Part shown: positions 10,285-21,944 of the stretch, one piece after another
How the letters are laid out: each line of letters begins with the position of its first letter
How positions within the stretch are numbered: position 1 is the first letter of the stretch
Source: Acanthaster planci
Lineage: Eukaryota; Echinodermata; Asteroidea; Valvatida; Acanthasteridae
DNA: 64,000 nt
Direction: 5' to 3'
NCBI RefSeq assembly: GCF_001949145.1
Contig: NW_019091415.1
Span: forward strand, 1,244,284 to 1,308,283
Translations under genes and position numbers: made by a program
Notes under the pieces: model-generated
Seen by the model: the letters and a program-made list of their open reading frames with translations, nothing else
What the model was told of the DNA's origin: nothing
The model's database searches: none

Positions 10285-12578
10285 ATATTGAATATCTTAA
10301 ATAAACCAACCGCTAAAAAGAAAAAGATTCCGTCTATATGGAGTAAATTCACTGCTCGAAAAACTATTTCACTATTTTTCTAAATTGTCTTTTAATTTTC
10401 CAGCTCAATTCACTCAAATAATTTTCAAATTCATCCACTGTGTAACTTGAATCTTCATTTAATTTATGCCGTAAAGAACAATCCCCGGGTGATTCGAAGA
10501 AGTGGAAAAACAACTGAAATAATCGAACTGAGTTCAAAAGACTTGTATCGATCAGTACTTCTTATCGATCAGAATCCAATGTTTGTATTTTACAAAAGAA
10601 AATTTCCGTAATAGTTCGTGAGCGTTGTGTGAACATTGATATGCGTATCAATGTAACAAAATGTCGAAATTAGTGACTGTAATTTAAGCAGTTAATGAAA
10701 CTGTTCCAAATCAAGCCTCTTTCTAAAATTCCACACGGTAGCCGTTGTTACAATCTTTAACTCGAAACAATTTCATCGATTGCAAGAAACAATTGATTTT
10801 AAATAGTGTACTAGATTTCTGTGACAGCACACAAACACGACTGCAATACGAGCAATCTTGAACCTTGCGCCAGCGTACTGTATTCCCTCCTGAGTTAATT
10901 ATCCTATGAATGGATACTATTCAAAGGCGAATTGACTCAGTATACAATAAATTTGTGCAAGGTTCAAGACTCCGTTTAACAACCGTTTGGAAGACAAAGG
11001 CAATGAAGAGAGTGTGTATCCTCACTCCACCAATGCTGACTGAATAATGGAACAAAAGCTGTGTACTCTGGCGAAGGGTTTAAGACACAGAAAAGTCTGT
11101 TTTTCATAAGCAGTTACTCTGGACAACGCATCAAACTCATCTCATGGCTCAAAGCATACGCTTCCCGTTTTCAGAACAACAGTAGTGGGAGTAACGTAGT
11201 TTTAAGTCGCCCATTCTTTGCACGAATCCGGACTTTTTTTCTTTCTTGGGTGGGGGATATAAGCTTTCACCACTGCATCTGTAGTGTTTGGTGCGTGCTA
11301 TGAAAAAAGGCTTGCAAGGGTCTCGAAAGAGGTGTCCAGTATACAATTTTGAATTGTTCCCTTAAACAGGGTCTGCTCTTTTGACGTCACAGTAGTGTTT
11401 CTCCCACAAGTGGAAGCTAAAACTATGGTTGGTCGTCGATCATACAAGGAAAAGAATAATTCAGAAGTGTTAGAAATCAATCGTAGCCATCTGACAACCA
11501 GATAATACCGTGGAGGAAAGATACAGAAACTCTGGCGCATCAAAGTGCTCGATGATCATTGCTGCCCGGTCAGACGAAGAATAGTAAACACTCCAAAATT
11601 TGCCTGATTACTGCCTACAGCTTAGCTGGACAAGTGGGGCCAGTAATATCGTAGCAATGTTTGTGGTGTTTTCTTTGCAATTAACTACAGCTTGTCGCAG
11701 TGACCAGGAAATAGAAAAAATAACTAACATCATATTTAATTTTGCCGTCGTAAATAATTTTTTGTAAGATTTTGATGCACTTTTCCATTATCCATGCCAT
11801 GTTTGTATTTTTTTTGTCACTTCAAAACATCAATTTTCCAAGTCTTTGTAGGAATTTGGCAAAGACTAGCCAGCAACATGTTGACCACCACCGGACAGTA
11901 ACAAGTTCAAGAAAAACAAAATGCGCTGTTTCATCCCAATGAGTAATCATGAGATCTCATGAAAAACCCTGTTGTGAAAATTCCGTAACAAAAGAGCTTT
12001 AACTTGATAAAACACAATATCTTATGAACATTTGGTTATTTATTTATACCAAAATAAGTCCAGAAGAAAGCGTTCGATAAGGGCAATAACTGCACATGAA
12101 CACTTGCGGCCACAGCCTAATAAAAGCAACTGCGCCAGCATTAAATTTGATGTTGTTGTCAGATTGTACCAAGCACCAACGATTGCATGAATATTCAACT
12201 TCCTATTCTGCAGTACACAACGTTTTAAGGATACAGTTACCAGCAAAATAAATTTCACTATTCGGAATTTACGACGCCCTTGCAAAACCTTGCTGCTTCC
12301 CCTGCAGATTACAATATTCTGTTCCGCATTAAATACATCTGCTGCGTTGGGCAGGGGCGACATGCACCCCCCACGGATTGTTAATAAAGTATCAATGGAA
12401 GTATTTCATTTATCAAGTATTAGTACCAAAACCCTTAGAAAAAACACCTCGAAATAAAAGCAAGGAGACCGTGAAAAAGGTTTTTATATTTTTTTCTCCC
12501 CCAACATCATGTTGAATGAGCCCGAAGCTCCATTCGCTTTTGAACCCCCCCCCCATTCCAGAAGCTGGATACGTCGTT
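10285..12578. other. Spacer between lectin copies A and B
   Basis: No gene recognised. A minus-strand frame at 12040-12363 (107 residues) has no recognisable domain. The spacer is AT-rich with several short homopolymers. Confidence 0.35.
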
Positions 12579-12592
12579 GTTGTCTTGGTAAC
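12579..12592 (+). promoter_or_regulatory. X-box-like palindrome upstream of lectin copy B
   Basis: GTTGTCTTGGTAAC matches the RFX X-box consensus (GTNRCC, 0-3 bases, RGYAAC) with one mismatch. It lies 197 bases before the copy B start codon. The following tctgtgctcgtta block is shared with copy D. Binding is inferred only from the motif. Confidence 0.4.
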
Positions 12593-12789
12593 AATTTTAT
12601 ACTTGAAACGCTAAACTATTCGGGCCGGAAATTCTGTGCTCGTTAGGAAGCAACTGCAGAGAAGTGATGTCTGATCGCCGTTTGAATTAGGAGTTCGTGT
12701 TTCAGTGAGGCTCTGGACACTGAGAGTGGTGGTACAGATAAGGAGAACACCGAAACGCCGCCAAAATTTGGATTCCTCGGAAAAAAATA

Positions 12790-13314
12790 ATGAGGATAAT
12801 TATTCCTTTGCTCTTTCTCCCTTTTCACGCGGTAATATTTTGCAACGGATGTCCACCTGAGTGGGTTCGATTTAGCTCGTCATGCTATCTCCTTGTTAGA
12901 AGTGAAATGCCTTGGGAAGCCGCGTCGGAGATCTGTGTCAAGATGGGCAGTGCCTTAGCAGTGCCGGAGTCCCCTGCGGAGCAGGAGTTCATCTGGGAGA
13001 TGTTCACGATGAACGTCAACGAAGGGAATCTTTGGATCGGTTGCAACGACATGAAGGAGGAAGGCAAATACGTGCAGGCGGGTGCAGGAGGCCAGGAGTG
13101 TAGCTACACCAACTGGGCACCAGGAGAACCTTCTGATGGAGGTCAGCACAGTGAAAACTGCCTTCAGTTGTGGCGTTTTCAGGGCGGTCGATGGGATGAC
13201 GCGGTATGTAGTAGGAGTAAATCAATTATCTGTGAGCGTTCCGCTGCTTCAGTGCCCTCACCGATGATGTCCTGCCTGCAAGCAGATGGTAATGGTCGCT
13301 TCGCATCACCATAG
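12790..13314 (+). CDS. Secreted C-type lectin-domain protein, copy B (only intact lectin frame)
   Basis: This single-exon frame encodes 174 residues. Residues 1-20 form a hydrophobic signal peptide, so the product should be secreted. The lectin domain runs from Cys21 to about Cys148: CPPEW and Cys21/Cys32 (long-form N-terminal pair), Cys49 with Cys148, and Cys124 with Cys140. It has WIG at 82-84 and TNWAPGEPS at 107-115. The usual Ca2+/sugar motif EPN is EPS here and the WND site is WDD at 135-137, so carbohydrate binding and preference cannot be asserted. Related copies continue into a PAN/apple-like domain. Copy B reaches only MSCLQ and then stops at 13312-13314, apparently by mutation, since homology continues up to the stop. 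The start is the only ATG preceding a leader, and the 5' flank is shared with copy D. It may be a functional short lectin or the least decayed relic. Confidence 0.85.
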   Translation: MRIIIPLLFLPFHAVIFCNGCPPEWVRFSSSCYLLVRSEMPWEAASEICVKMGSALAVPESPAEQEFIWEMFTMNVNEGNLWIGCNDMKEEGKYVQAGAGGQECSYTNWAPGEPSDGGQHSENCLQLWRFQGGRWDDAVCSRSKSIICERSAASVPSPMMSCLQADGNGRFASP

Positions 13315-14159
13315 GCATTCCTTGGAACCAAGGAGAATCATCAAAAACAGTTATGGGTAACAGAAAACAGTAGTGTAAATGTTACTACAAGCACAGACGA
13401 CTGGGCCCACTATCAAGCTCAACACGTCTTTCCGTGTGTAGTTTGGATCTGCCTGGGAATCAGACTGCTGCATGAACTGCGTACAAAGTATCTGCCATGA
13501 TTATCTAATAACCTCCCTTTATGGGTCGTACATCCGAGACGTGTTTTATCGTTAGAAGTTAAGTACAATTAAATAAAACAGAATTCAAAAAAAAGCATTG
13601 ACATTTCGTCCATGGGCGTGGAATTTAGTCTGGAACAGAAGACAAAAATGAAATCCATTTTCCAAAATCAACAACAATTGGAAGCTCAAACGTTTCGAGG
13701 TTTGCTATGGCTCACTCCATTCGGTCAAATGTGGGTAGGGAATATTCGCTCTATTTTACAGATGCATTATTTATGCATTCATTATACTTTTATAAGTTCT
13801 TCATCATATAGAGCCCAATGATAAGCGTAATGAAAGCACAGATAATAGCGATGATATATCGGTGACTTTGACATACAGGGCACTGTGCGCATTATTCCAT
13901 TCTCGTCTCTATTTAAAATTGGAGAAAAATACTTTACATCACGAATAGGAGATTAAAGTTGGCAGTTGTGGCGACTGATTTTCATAATCATTATTTTGTT
14001 AGTCACAACCTTTAGAGCCCTTTACCTATTCCTTGCAGCTACTTGAAATTATTTTGTTTTATTGCACAAAGAAGATGACCCTTTTGCCCCAATTTATCTC
14101 AGCGTTCAACGAAGCTCAAGAATCTATCCCATAAACTAGGAACGCGGTATGGAAAAACA
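13315..14159. other. Spacer between lectin copies B and C
   Basis: No gene recognised. PAN-like sequence is not evident after the copy B stop, so the 3' domain is lost here rather than merely frameshifted. Confidence 0.35.
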
Positions 14160-14173
14160 GTCTCCTTGGCAAC
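14160..14173 (+). promoter_or_regulatory. X-box-like palindrome upstream of lectin copy C
   Basis: GTCTCCTTGGCAAC matches the X-box consensus with one mismatch in the left half. The surrounding bases (aaaaacag before, atatt after) are shared with the inverted copy E. It lies about 200 bases before the first lectin codons. Confidence 0.4.
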
Positions 14174-14370
14174 ATATTAAATCTGCCACTTCATACCCAT
14201 GGTTAATTGAGAGTCTCTTTTGATGTCGCTCAAAAGTGCGCAGAAAAGGGCATTATGTTGTAGTTAAAATGATTGGTGCTCGCAAACGTTGGCTCATACA
14301 TAAAAATTTCGATTGCAGCGAAACCTTTCGTTAAAAGGCTCACCTTGTGAGAAGATAAAAAATAGCGAGT

Positions 14371-15042
14371 ATGCCCACCAGAGTGGGTTCGATTCCAGCA
14401 GTCATATTATCTTCGTCTAGAGAGGAAAATGCCTTGGAAAGCAGCCTCGGAGATCTGTGTCGAGATGGGCGGTGCCTTAACCTTGCTGGAGTCCCCGGGG
14501 GAACATGAGTTCATCTTGGAGATGTTCAAAATGAACGTCAACGAAGGGAGACCGTGAATCGGCTGTAATGAAATGAAGGAGGAAGGCAAGTACGTGCAGA
14601 TGAAGGGGGCGAGGAGTGTTACTACACCAACTGGGCACCGACGCAACCCGATAATAAAGGTCGACAAGGTCAAAACTGTGCTCTTTTGTGGCGTACCAGG
14701 GGCAGTCGCTGGGATGACGTCGGGTGCAGAAGCAGTCGTTCCGTGATCTGCGAGAGTCCGTCTGCCGTGGCCATCCCTACTATGTCCTGCCTTCAAGCGT
14801 ACACTGATGTCCGCTCCTCGTCCCACCGCGTGACTGGTCACGTTATCAAGGAGTTCTCGGCCAAGGGTATCATCGTAGGGGCTCGGCGTGTCGTATGAAC
14901 CTGCCTGTCGCTCCTTCAATCTGCGACGGAACCGCAGTAGAGAGATTATCTGCCAGGTAATGAATTAAATAACATCACTCGTGATGAAGCTGAAGCCCAA
15001 ACGTACGACTGAAAAACGGCTGCAAACATTTCATTTTCTATA
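14371..15042 (+). pseudogene. C-type lectin/PAN gene, copy C (broken)
   Basis: The lectin domain is recognisable from CPPEWVRF at 14372 onward, but no signal peptide or start codon precedes it. It reads MPWKAASEICVEMGGALTL and later FILEMFKMNVNEG. The conserved Trp of the WIG motif is then TGA (a nonsense change near 14556). A deletion after GKYVQ shifts the frame, although YTNWAP, DDVGC, SVICE and MSCLQAYTD remain readable in another frame. The PAN part (VIKEFSAKG, then RSREIICQ) is present with further shifts and a short insertion near 14958. It lacks the terminal stop of copies A, D and E. Confidence 0.85.
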
Positions 15043-16921
15043 ATTTAAGGTCTTTAGTCTCAGTTTTATCGCGAGTCGAAGGACACGTGACCTGTTATTA
15101 GTGGAAAGTACGGTCTTCGCTTGTACACCTTAGAGAGAAGAACTTGCCAAGTGTTACACTTCTCTCAATCAAAATCAGAACCGACATAATGTAATTTCTA
15201 AAACTACGAGAAAGACATGGACACAAATCACACAAGTGCAGACAACATATTTTGTGCAATCATTGTCATGCTGTGGTTTGCATTATAGTCTTTAGGTTAT
15301 TAGTCTATCGTACTTTTAGATTCCTGGTTCAGTTTAATCTCTGTGTTTATATACACATTATATACACAAGACTATTTTTCACATTACTCATTAATTTAAG
15401 CACCTCACGGTATTTACAGATGTATTTGCTCAGCTTGCCCTGTATTGTCATGTTCAAATCAAATGACCGTCACTCTATACTGGCACGGGGGGAACCTGGG
15501 CAGATAGTGTACGTTTCGATATTCACAGACAAAATTTGTGCCCATGACTGAATTCAAGCGATCAGTATTACCTGTGGGGAACGTCTAAAGGGACTTTGAT
15601 TACGTTGTGCGTTGGACCTTGTAATCAAACTAGCTACTGTACTTTGATTAGTTTAATCTGAAAACTGTGTAGCTCTATTAAAATGGATGTGGCGCTTCGT
15701 CTTGATTCTGCGCATTAAAAATTGAAAAGCATTCCGAATCTTGTTTTTTTTGGCTCAATATCCTTTATCCTCCTCCCCAAACAACATGACATTGTGGAGT
15801 CCTCCACAAGGAAATGTTTAATGTTGTTTTTAAACATTGGCACATTGAAAACTAAACACAAGTTAGCCAGTGAAATAGCAAATAAGTGATAGCTCATGTG
15901 TATGATCTACGACATAACTCCCATGTACAAGTTCAAAACTTTTCAAATTAAGCCAGGAATTGGAAATACCTTGTCAGTGTCTATTATAACTGATTGTAAG
16001 ATTTGATCAAATGCGATCAATGAATGACAAATTAAGTTTTGAGAAAGAAAATTAGAGAAAGAGGATAGATCCAAAAAGCAAATGCTCTTGAAAATCTTCA
16101 CACAGGGCCATGACAGAAGGCAGAGTAAGTCCAACTACGCTTGGCACTATTAGCGCCTGAAAGACTATAGTGCGGGCTGTGGTACCATTATAATTGTCAG
16201 TTGGTTATAGAGCTCCCATATATGGAGACAAATTAGCACCATGCATGTTCATTTACAGACATATTGTTCGCGTCTGGTCTAACGTCCGTATGTGAGGGTG
16301 TCACCGACGTACATGTATACGTGAATCCATGTAGGTAATTCCAGAAATTAGGGGTCCAAAAGTGTGGAATGTTTGGGCCCCTATTTCATCTGACCTTTGT
16401 TATTTGACATGGAAATATCAACGGAATTGATTTCAAACTATTACTGTTGTTTGGCAGATAATTTGCATTAATTCATCACGGAATTGAGTGGCGATTATGT
16501 GTGTCTGTACCCATTTGTTACAAACCGGTAAAAGTAAAAAAATGTTCCGCATTTTCACTAATAAGAGGACTTATATATGTACGGAACCCCTTCATGTATA
16601 CTTGATTAAATTCGCATTCTATTCAGCTATAACCCTGATTTATGGTAGTTACGGATTGGGACCATGCCCTTGAGTCAGTCTTGAAAACCAGACAAATTGT
16701 GCTAAGCGACATGTATAGCAGGGGAGGGGTCTTGGAATGGGAAAAACAATGGTCGTCCCCTCAACAGAAATTTGGTGAACGAAGAACCTGCTGAGATAAA
16801 GGAAAAGGGAGAACAGTGGTCTTCTGCTCAGGGAATATCGCTCCTTTGTGGAGCTGAAGCATAAATTATGGTCGAACTGTAATGCCTCTGCTGATTTAAG
16901 AAAACCAATAAATGAAGCAGA
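15043..16921. other. Spacer between lectin copies C and D
   Basis: AT-rich, with short unsupported open frames on both strands. A 122-residue minus frame at 16649-17017 overlaps the conserved 5' flank of copy D and has no domain signature. Confidence 0.35.
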
Positions 16922-16935
16922 GTTGCCTTGGTAAC
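16922..16935 (+). promoter_or_regulatory. Perfect X-box palindrome upstream of lectin copy D
   Basis: GTTGCCTTGGTAAC fits the RFX-factor X-box consensus at every position. It lies about 210 bases upstream of the copy D ATG. The block continues with a gaattgat...tctgtgctcgtta arrangement that recurs in copies A and B. Confidence 0.5.
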
Positions 16936-17145
16936 ATCTTTCTTCCTGAAAGACGGAATTGATTTTTCGTGGGTAATCTGTGCTCGTTATCGATTGATTT
17001 TGGTAGCAACCTCTCAAAAGTACGTCTTATTGTTGTAAGAAATAGGAATTACTTTTATTTGAGGCTTCAGATACTGCATAGGTAGTGCAGAAGGGCGAAT
17101 ACCGAAACGTTGCAGAAGTCGATTTTAAGATAAAGAGTACGTAGG

Positions 17146-17845
17146 ATGGTGATTTCTTTCCTCTTTGTCGCAATTTTTAGGCGGTACCAGTTTGCAATAG
17201 TGAGGCGTGTTCAGCTGAGTGGGTTCCATTTAACACGTCGTGTCATTTCTTATTAGAGAGGCAAATGCCGTGGAAAGCCGTATCAGAGATCTGTGTCAAG
17301 ATAAACGGTGCCTTAGCGATTCCAGAATCCCCGGACGAACATGCATTTATCTTGGAGATGTTCAAGATGAATGCTATCCGAGGTGATCTCTGGATCGGAC
17401 GTAACGACATGAAGGAGAAGGGCAAGAACATGCAGGCGGGTGAAGGGGGCAGTTGTGTAACTACGCCAACTGGGCACCAGGAGAACCCAATAATGGAGGT
17501 GAACATGGTCAAAACTCTTTTCGTTTACGGTGTTCCGAGAGTAGTTGCTGGGATGACTTCCGGTGCAATCAATCCGTGCTCATCCCTACCATGTCCTACC
17601 TCCAAGCGTATACCAACTGTCGCTCCTCATCCCACTGCCTGACCATGTCACGTTATCAAGGAGCTCTCGGCTAAGAGTATCGTCGCGTGCGGCTCGGTGT
17701 GTCGTGATGAGCCAGTCCGTCACTCCTTCAATCTGTGATGGAACCGCAATGGAGAGATTATCTGCCAGTTGAATAACATCACCCGTAATGTACTGACGCC
17801 AAGAACATACGACTTCACAATAGTTGCAAATATTTCTCTTTCTAA
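17146..17845 (+). pseudogene. C-type lectin/PAN gene, copy D (broken)
   Basis: An ATG at 17146 begins a hydrophobic leader, but the frame slips before the conserved AEWVPF stretch. The lectin frame then reads MPWKAVSEICVKINGALAIPES through DLWIGRNDMK to about 17450. There a second slip puts CNYANWAPGEPN in another frame. This copy keeps the canonical EPN sugar-site motif, unlike copy B. Part of the region after the DD-x-x-C stretch is deleted. The PAN segment (about 17580-17845) is readable in pieces and ends in CKYFSF plus stop. At least three frame breaks make it a pseudogene. Confidence 0.85.
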
Positions 17846-18859
17846 AATACTTTGAACAATTCAACCACTAAAAGAAACAAATGCGTCTATTTAGAGTCAA
17901 TTTACTGATGGAAAAGTCAAAATACAACAGTTGCAGTTTTTATATATTTTGTTTTCCCAAAACTTATTCCATTGATACACACCATGTTTTAAGTGCAAGA
18001 AGATCTGTTGCTTGATTATATTGTAAAAATCACACTACATTTTCGATGTTCGCACAATTTTTACATTTCTTCTTTTTGTACTTAGAGTCTCAACGAAAAC
18101 GCTGTTCTAAATTTGAGTTTCAGAGTTTTGAAATCGGTCTTGTGTGCACAGTGAACATTTTTACAATGTCGAATCGTGGTTTTACTACAAAAATGCATAT
18201 TCCAATAGAATTCTTATGTAACGTTATCAGTGAAAGTTTCAGTGAGCTGGACGCCATCATTAAGTGTATGTCGGTTGAGATCATGTGCTCCGACAAATAT
18301 TCCCCTCCCTCTCTCCAGCAATCAGAAGAACTCTCAGTGAGCACAACATGCCCAGGTTAAAGCAGGACAGCTTCTGGAATTGAAAGAGATACACTACTGT
18401 GGACTAAACTGCAACATTAGAGGACCATCTTTTTGTCTACCCTCAATCTATTTACAGACTCCTACAAGAAAGAAGATGGCGGAAAAATTACGTTACATTG
18501 GCAGGATGAAGTTAGGTGTCATAATATACCGATGAAGTTAATGTTCAGTGTTGCTTAAAAGCACAAAATATTACATCAACATTTTTATTCATGAGGAAAA
18601 AGTTTGAATTGTACAGCCGACGCAAACTCACCCTTTTGGGCTGCGGCAGCCATTTAATTAAATAATGAGAAGGGGGTACTAGCTTTGCCCTATTGAAACG
18701 GAAAATCATTGGCTGCACTAATGCTAGCTGAATCCTGCTGCTTCAAAGAAAGCTTGAATGTTCGAGCTTTAGTTAATTAACCAACGCTCTTTCAGGCCCA
18801 AGGGTTTGAATAAACGCAGAAAAATCCAAGTTCTATGGGTTTTGTGTTCATTCAGAACC
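17846..18859. other. Intergenic, no gene recognised
   Basis: A plus-strand frame at 18046-18360 and its antisense partner have no domain signature. I see no RNA gene. Confidence 0.35.
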
Positions 18860-19500
18860 GAATCTGCTTGCCTTGGAGAAGGTACTCAGTTACCGAAAGC
18901 TCGGCAATTACATATTTCAAAGCACTGATTATATTATATTCACGCAGCCCTTCCATATTTCTCTGAAAAAATCGCTGATTCTTATGGTAACGTACTGCAA
19001 AACCCGTTGGCCACTTTGTAGAACTTCCTGTTTTTTGCCAAGGTTTTTTCCAAGTTCTGTCAACAGACTTTCTTTTCCTCGTGAAACATTTAGCTCGCCA
19101 AACTTTCTGCCATTTATTTGGCACAGTCTTCGATCTCTTGGTTGTTATTATCCCTTTGGAGTTTTGTTGATACTCGCAATCTGTTATTTTATTGGGGTTC
19201 ATTAAACTTTGGAGCTCAGAGGTAATTAGCGCAAATTCTTCGCGAGAAATATGGCCATTGTTAATGGCCTGGGATATATATTCATCGATTGTGTTTGTTT
19301 AGTGTTGGCCAATACTCGAATATTTTACCGGTGTATTTTATTAAAGCATAAACTTGCGCACCAAACGCACCGATGGCGAGACCTTCCATCAATAAACCCA
19401 CAAGCGCCGACACCGCACCCAACATGGCGGGTATGCCTGCAGCAGCAGCTTCCGATGTAACACAGAAGGTTTTGAGTCCGTATTCTAAGGAATTTCATAT
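18860..19500 (-). pseudogene. Transposon-associated hydrophobic/EF-like ORF fragment
   Basis: Reading the minus strand from about 19470, one frame gives TSEAAAAGIPAMLGAVSALV followed by a Gly/Ala-rich hydrophobic stretch and ALIKYTGKIFEYW. After one frame slip it gives IDEYISQAINNGHISREEF and ALITSELQSL, then a Lys/Arg-rich tail. I recall this arrangement (hydrophobic Gly-rich hairpin, then a helix with S-x-A-x-x-[DN]G-x-I-S-x-E-EF) from many uncharacterised, repeat-linked proteins of marine invertebrates. I cannot name a family or function with certainty. The piggyBac relic next door and the frame slip suggest a decayed mobile-element passenger. Confidence 0.4.
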
Positions 19501-19507
19501 CTGCCGT

Positions 19508-19615
19508 CGTCGCCTGAAGCACGACGCGACGCACGACGTGACGCGTCGTGTGCTGTTGCCCTTTGCTTCATGGTGTTTATAGAGGGCGCCTTTACTGTTT
19601 TCTTCACTTCCGTCC
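19508..19615 (+). repeat. Direct repeat, left copy (CpG-rich)
   Basis: Starts cgtcgcctgaagcacgacgc and ends near gcctttactgttttcttc. It matches 21380-21500 in the same orientation with few differences, including an indel in the palindromic acgacgcgacg part. The pair brackets about 1.8 kb that contains an R1 repeat fragment and the piggyBac relic. Confidence 0.85.
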
Positions 19616-19689
19616 GCCCCCCGTACTTGCATATCCCTAATCTTTCAATATCTTCTCAATTTTTTGTGGGTTAGCCAATTACGAAACAA

Positions 19690-20035
19690 AATTTACCCCC
19701 CGAAAAGTGATTTTTCTGAAGTCTGATTGCAGCCCTTTTTCAAGTGGCAACCCTCAACTTTCTTAGGCACTTAGGACCATTTTTCAACTGTAGTTTTGAG
19801 CCCTTCTGCTCTCATATGAAAGCTCAAAGACCCAGGGAGTTGATCCTGGCAACGATTTACACAGTCTCACCATTTTGGGGGCCAAACAATCTCCTTTTTT
19901 TCATAAGATGCTGTGGGGGCACTTTCAATGTTAATGAGCTGACCAGAAAATCTCACTTGAATAGTGGACTGCATGCACCCAGTACATGGTATTCGCTCTC
20001 CGTACGGTGCCACCATGGGCATACAGAGCCTTGAA
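19690..20035 (-). repeat. Dispersed repeat R1, partial inverted copy
   Basis: This is the reverse complement of the 5' part of the R1 copy at 32430-32600. Shared pieces include ctcaccattttgggggccaa and the gatgctg...gcactttcaatgttaatgagctgacca segment. Apparent frames are repeat-derived. Confidence 0.75.
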
Positions 20036-20164
20036 CCATGTTTGAACTGACAGCTTTTAAAATATTGTCCAATCGTATAGTATAGATGGTAGAAGAACTA
20101 ACGCAGCATGCCCAAAGCTACTAAGCAACATACACGGAAAAAGCTGTCTAAACTACCCGAGTCT

Positions 20165-21265
20165 TTGTTAATTAACGCATACCGTGAAATGTTTCGAAGC
20201 ATGGCATTAGACACACTGGTTTCTGGCAATTCTTAAAATCACACGAGTCTGTTTACGTTGGGTTCTCCTAGGCCTACTGCAAACAACACATTTTCATTTT
20301 TGGCTTTGCCTACTTCTTCCGGGATAATGTCCACTTTAAAGGAGTGCAGTTTCAGGGGCAGGTGGTGTTGATTTTTTCGTCTTGCAGGCGGACAACCGTG
20401 CATTGATGACCTGGACCCGGAAATCCAAGCTAGTGCGCGGACGCTTTGTGGGGATGCTGTTGTACACGATGGTAGCACTAACCAAACAGATGTCAAGAAT
20501 TGTAAAGGAAACGCGTTTCCACCATGTCAGGGATCTATGATCGTGCGTGTAGTACTGACACATTTGTGATAATAAGTCACTTCCGCCCATGTACTTATAA
20601 TCGTTCACGACGGCAGGTCTTTGGATTGTACAACATCCAGTGGAACTTTTTTTTTTTGCAACGAATGTCTGAAAGGGTCACTTTTGCAGTCGCCATAATT
20701 AGTCAGAACTGCTACACGTTTTGGGCATCCTGCCAAACAACACATAGTTGCCCCTCTTTAGAGAAAAAAAACTGGGGTGGATCTGTCGGGGACCTTCTTA
20801 GGGTTTGCACTGTCTGGAATGCCTTGTGTGGTATAGCACACAGTTCCACGAGCCCAAACCCTAGCTGGGACAATTTGTGCACAAGAGCGGGGCTAGTGTA
20901 CCAATTGTCTATGAAAACAACATGTCCCTTGTTTTCCAGCCCTTTCGGTAGGTCGACGACAACTTGGCCTGATACTAAAAGGTTGGGTGGATGGTTTCAG
21001 CGTGCGCAACAGAGTGCGAGATGATTTGGTCTGATGGAGCCTTGGATCCAGTAAACACCTTCTAGTCACATGTGTAGGCCTAACCGGTTTGAGACTCGTT
21101 CAAGGAAAAACATTTCAAGCCATACTTGGCTGACTTGCGTGGTATGTACTGTTTAAAACCAATTAGGCCTATATATCATAGTCTCATCCGCTGAGAGGTT
21201 TCGTCCGGGCTTATAGATACTACGAAACAACAGAACTACAATGTTAAGTAGCGGACGAACTTTAG
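20165..21265 (-). mobile_element. piggyBac-type transposase relic
   Basis: The conserved core of a piggyBac (DDE) transposase is readable on the minus strand in several frames. From about 21260 downward it shows KVRPLLNIVV, YKPGRNLSADETM, KQYIPRKSAKYGLK, VVFIDNWYTSPALVHKL, then KYMGGSDLLSQMCQYY, WWKRVSFTILDICLVSA, and a C-terminal Cys-rich piece (KCVVCSRP...PVCLMPCFETFHGMR). Numerous frameshifts and stops make it inactive. The N-terminal part is missing or unrecognised. A TTAA (the preferred piggyBac target) occurs near 20170 but I could not assign terminal repeats. Confidence 0.85.
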
Positions 21266-21324
21266 ACAGTTTGTCTTGATTCACCAGACGTTTGGTTATA
21301 ATACACTCACACTCTCAAAGTCTC

Positions 21325-21355
21325 AAATGTTTGTCGTAAATAGTACACCATACAC
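21325..21355. repeat. Isolated end of the foldback element found at 30.3-31.0 kb
   Basis: The segment tgtcgtaaatagtacaccat here is identical to the right terminus of the element ending at 31024. No matching partner end is seen nearby, so this looks like a solo or truncated end. Confidence 0.6.
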
Positions 21356-21379
21356 GATAGTATTGCGCATCGCCTATTA

Positions 21380-21500
21380 CGTCGCCTGAAGTACGACGCG
21401 ACGCACGACTAGACACGACGCGACGTGTCGTGTGCTGTCGCCCTTTGCTTCATGGTGTTTATAGAGGGCGCCTTTACTGTTTTCTTTCATTTCTGTCCCC
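21380..21500 (+). repeat. Direct repeat, right copy (CpG-rich)
   Basis: Partner of 19508-19615: cgtcgcctgaagtacgacgc, then a palindromic acgacgcgacgtgtcgt, then the shared gccctttgcttcatggtg and gagggcgcctttactg. Same orientation as its partner. Confidence 0.85.
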
Positions 21501-21696
21501 GTGCTTGTAAAGCACATGCTATTTACTCTTTGGTGTTGATTTGTTCTTGTTTTTATCTCACCCTTTCCTCGATTAGGATTAACTTCTGTCATATTTTATT
21601 AAGAGCAAAAGGAAAATTGGCATATGTAGGGACTGCTCTCTCATAATAAGTGGAAGCCCAGAATTCGTCATTCTTTAAACCCAGCCAATGAACATA

Positions 21697-21880
21697 CAAG
21701 CAGTCAATTCTACCGTATGCAGGCTGTGAGAAGTCTCTCACTTGTTGAGTTCTGCACCATTTCAACCTGTGGTAGCGAGTCGTCTGTGGAGCGACACTTT
21801 TTTCCCACTCAGGGCCTTTATTAATATTTCTCTTGCATGTCACATAAAATCAAGAAAAGAAACATACAAGCAGTCAATTT
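21697..21880. repeat. Short direct repeat pair (19 bp)
   Basis: aacatacaagcagtcaatt occurs at about 21690 and again at about 21862. The second copy adjoins the 3' end of the L1-like relic, so it could mark an insertion event, but the pair is not placed like a simple target duplication. Confidence 0.5.
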
Positions 21881-21944
21881 GTAATAGGTAATTAAATAGC
21901 AAGGAGAAAGTGTCCATTTTACCATTGGTGGTAAAAAATTTTTT

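Noticed and set aside
12040-12363. 107-residue minus-strand frame between lectin copies A and B
   Set aside because: No domain signature, leader or splice context; ordinary length for chance in this DNA.
16649-17017. 122-residue minus-strand frame
   Set aside because: Overlaps the conserved 5' flank of lectin copy D and has no recognised similarity.
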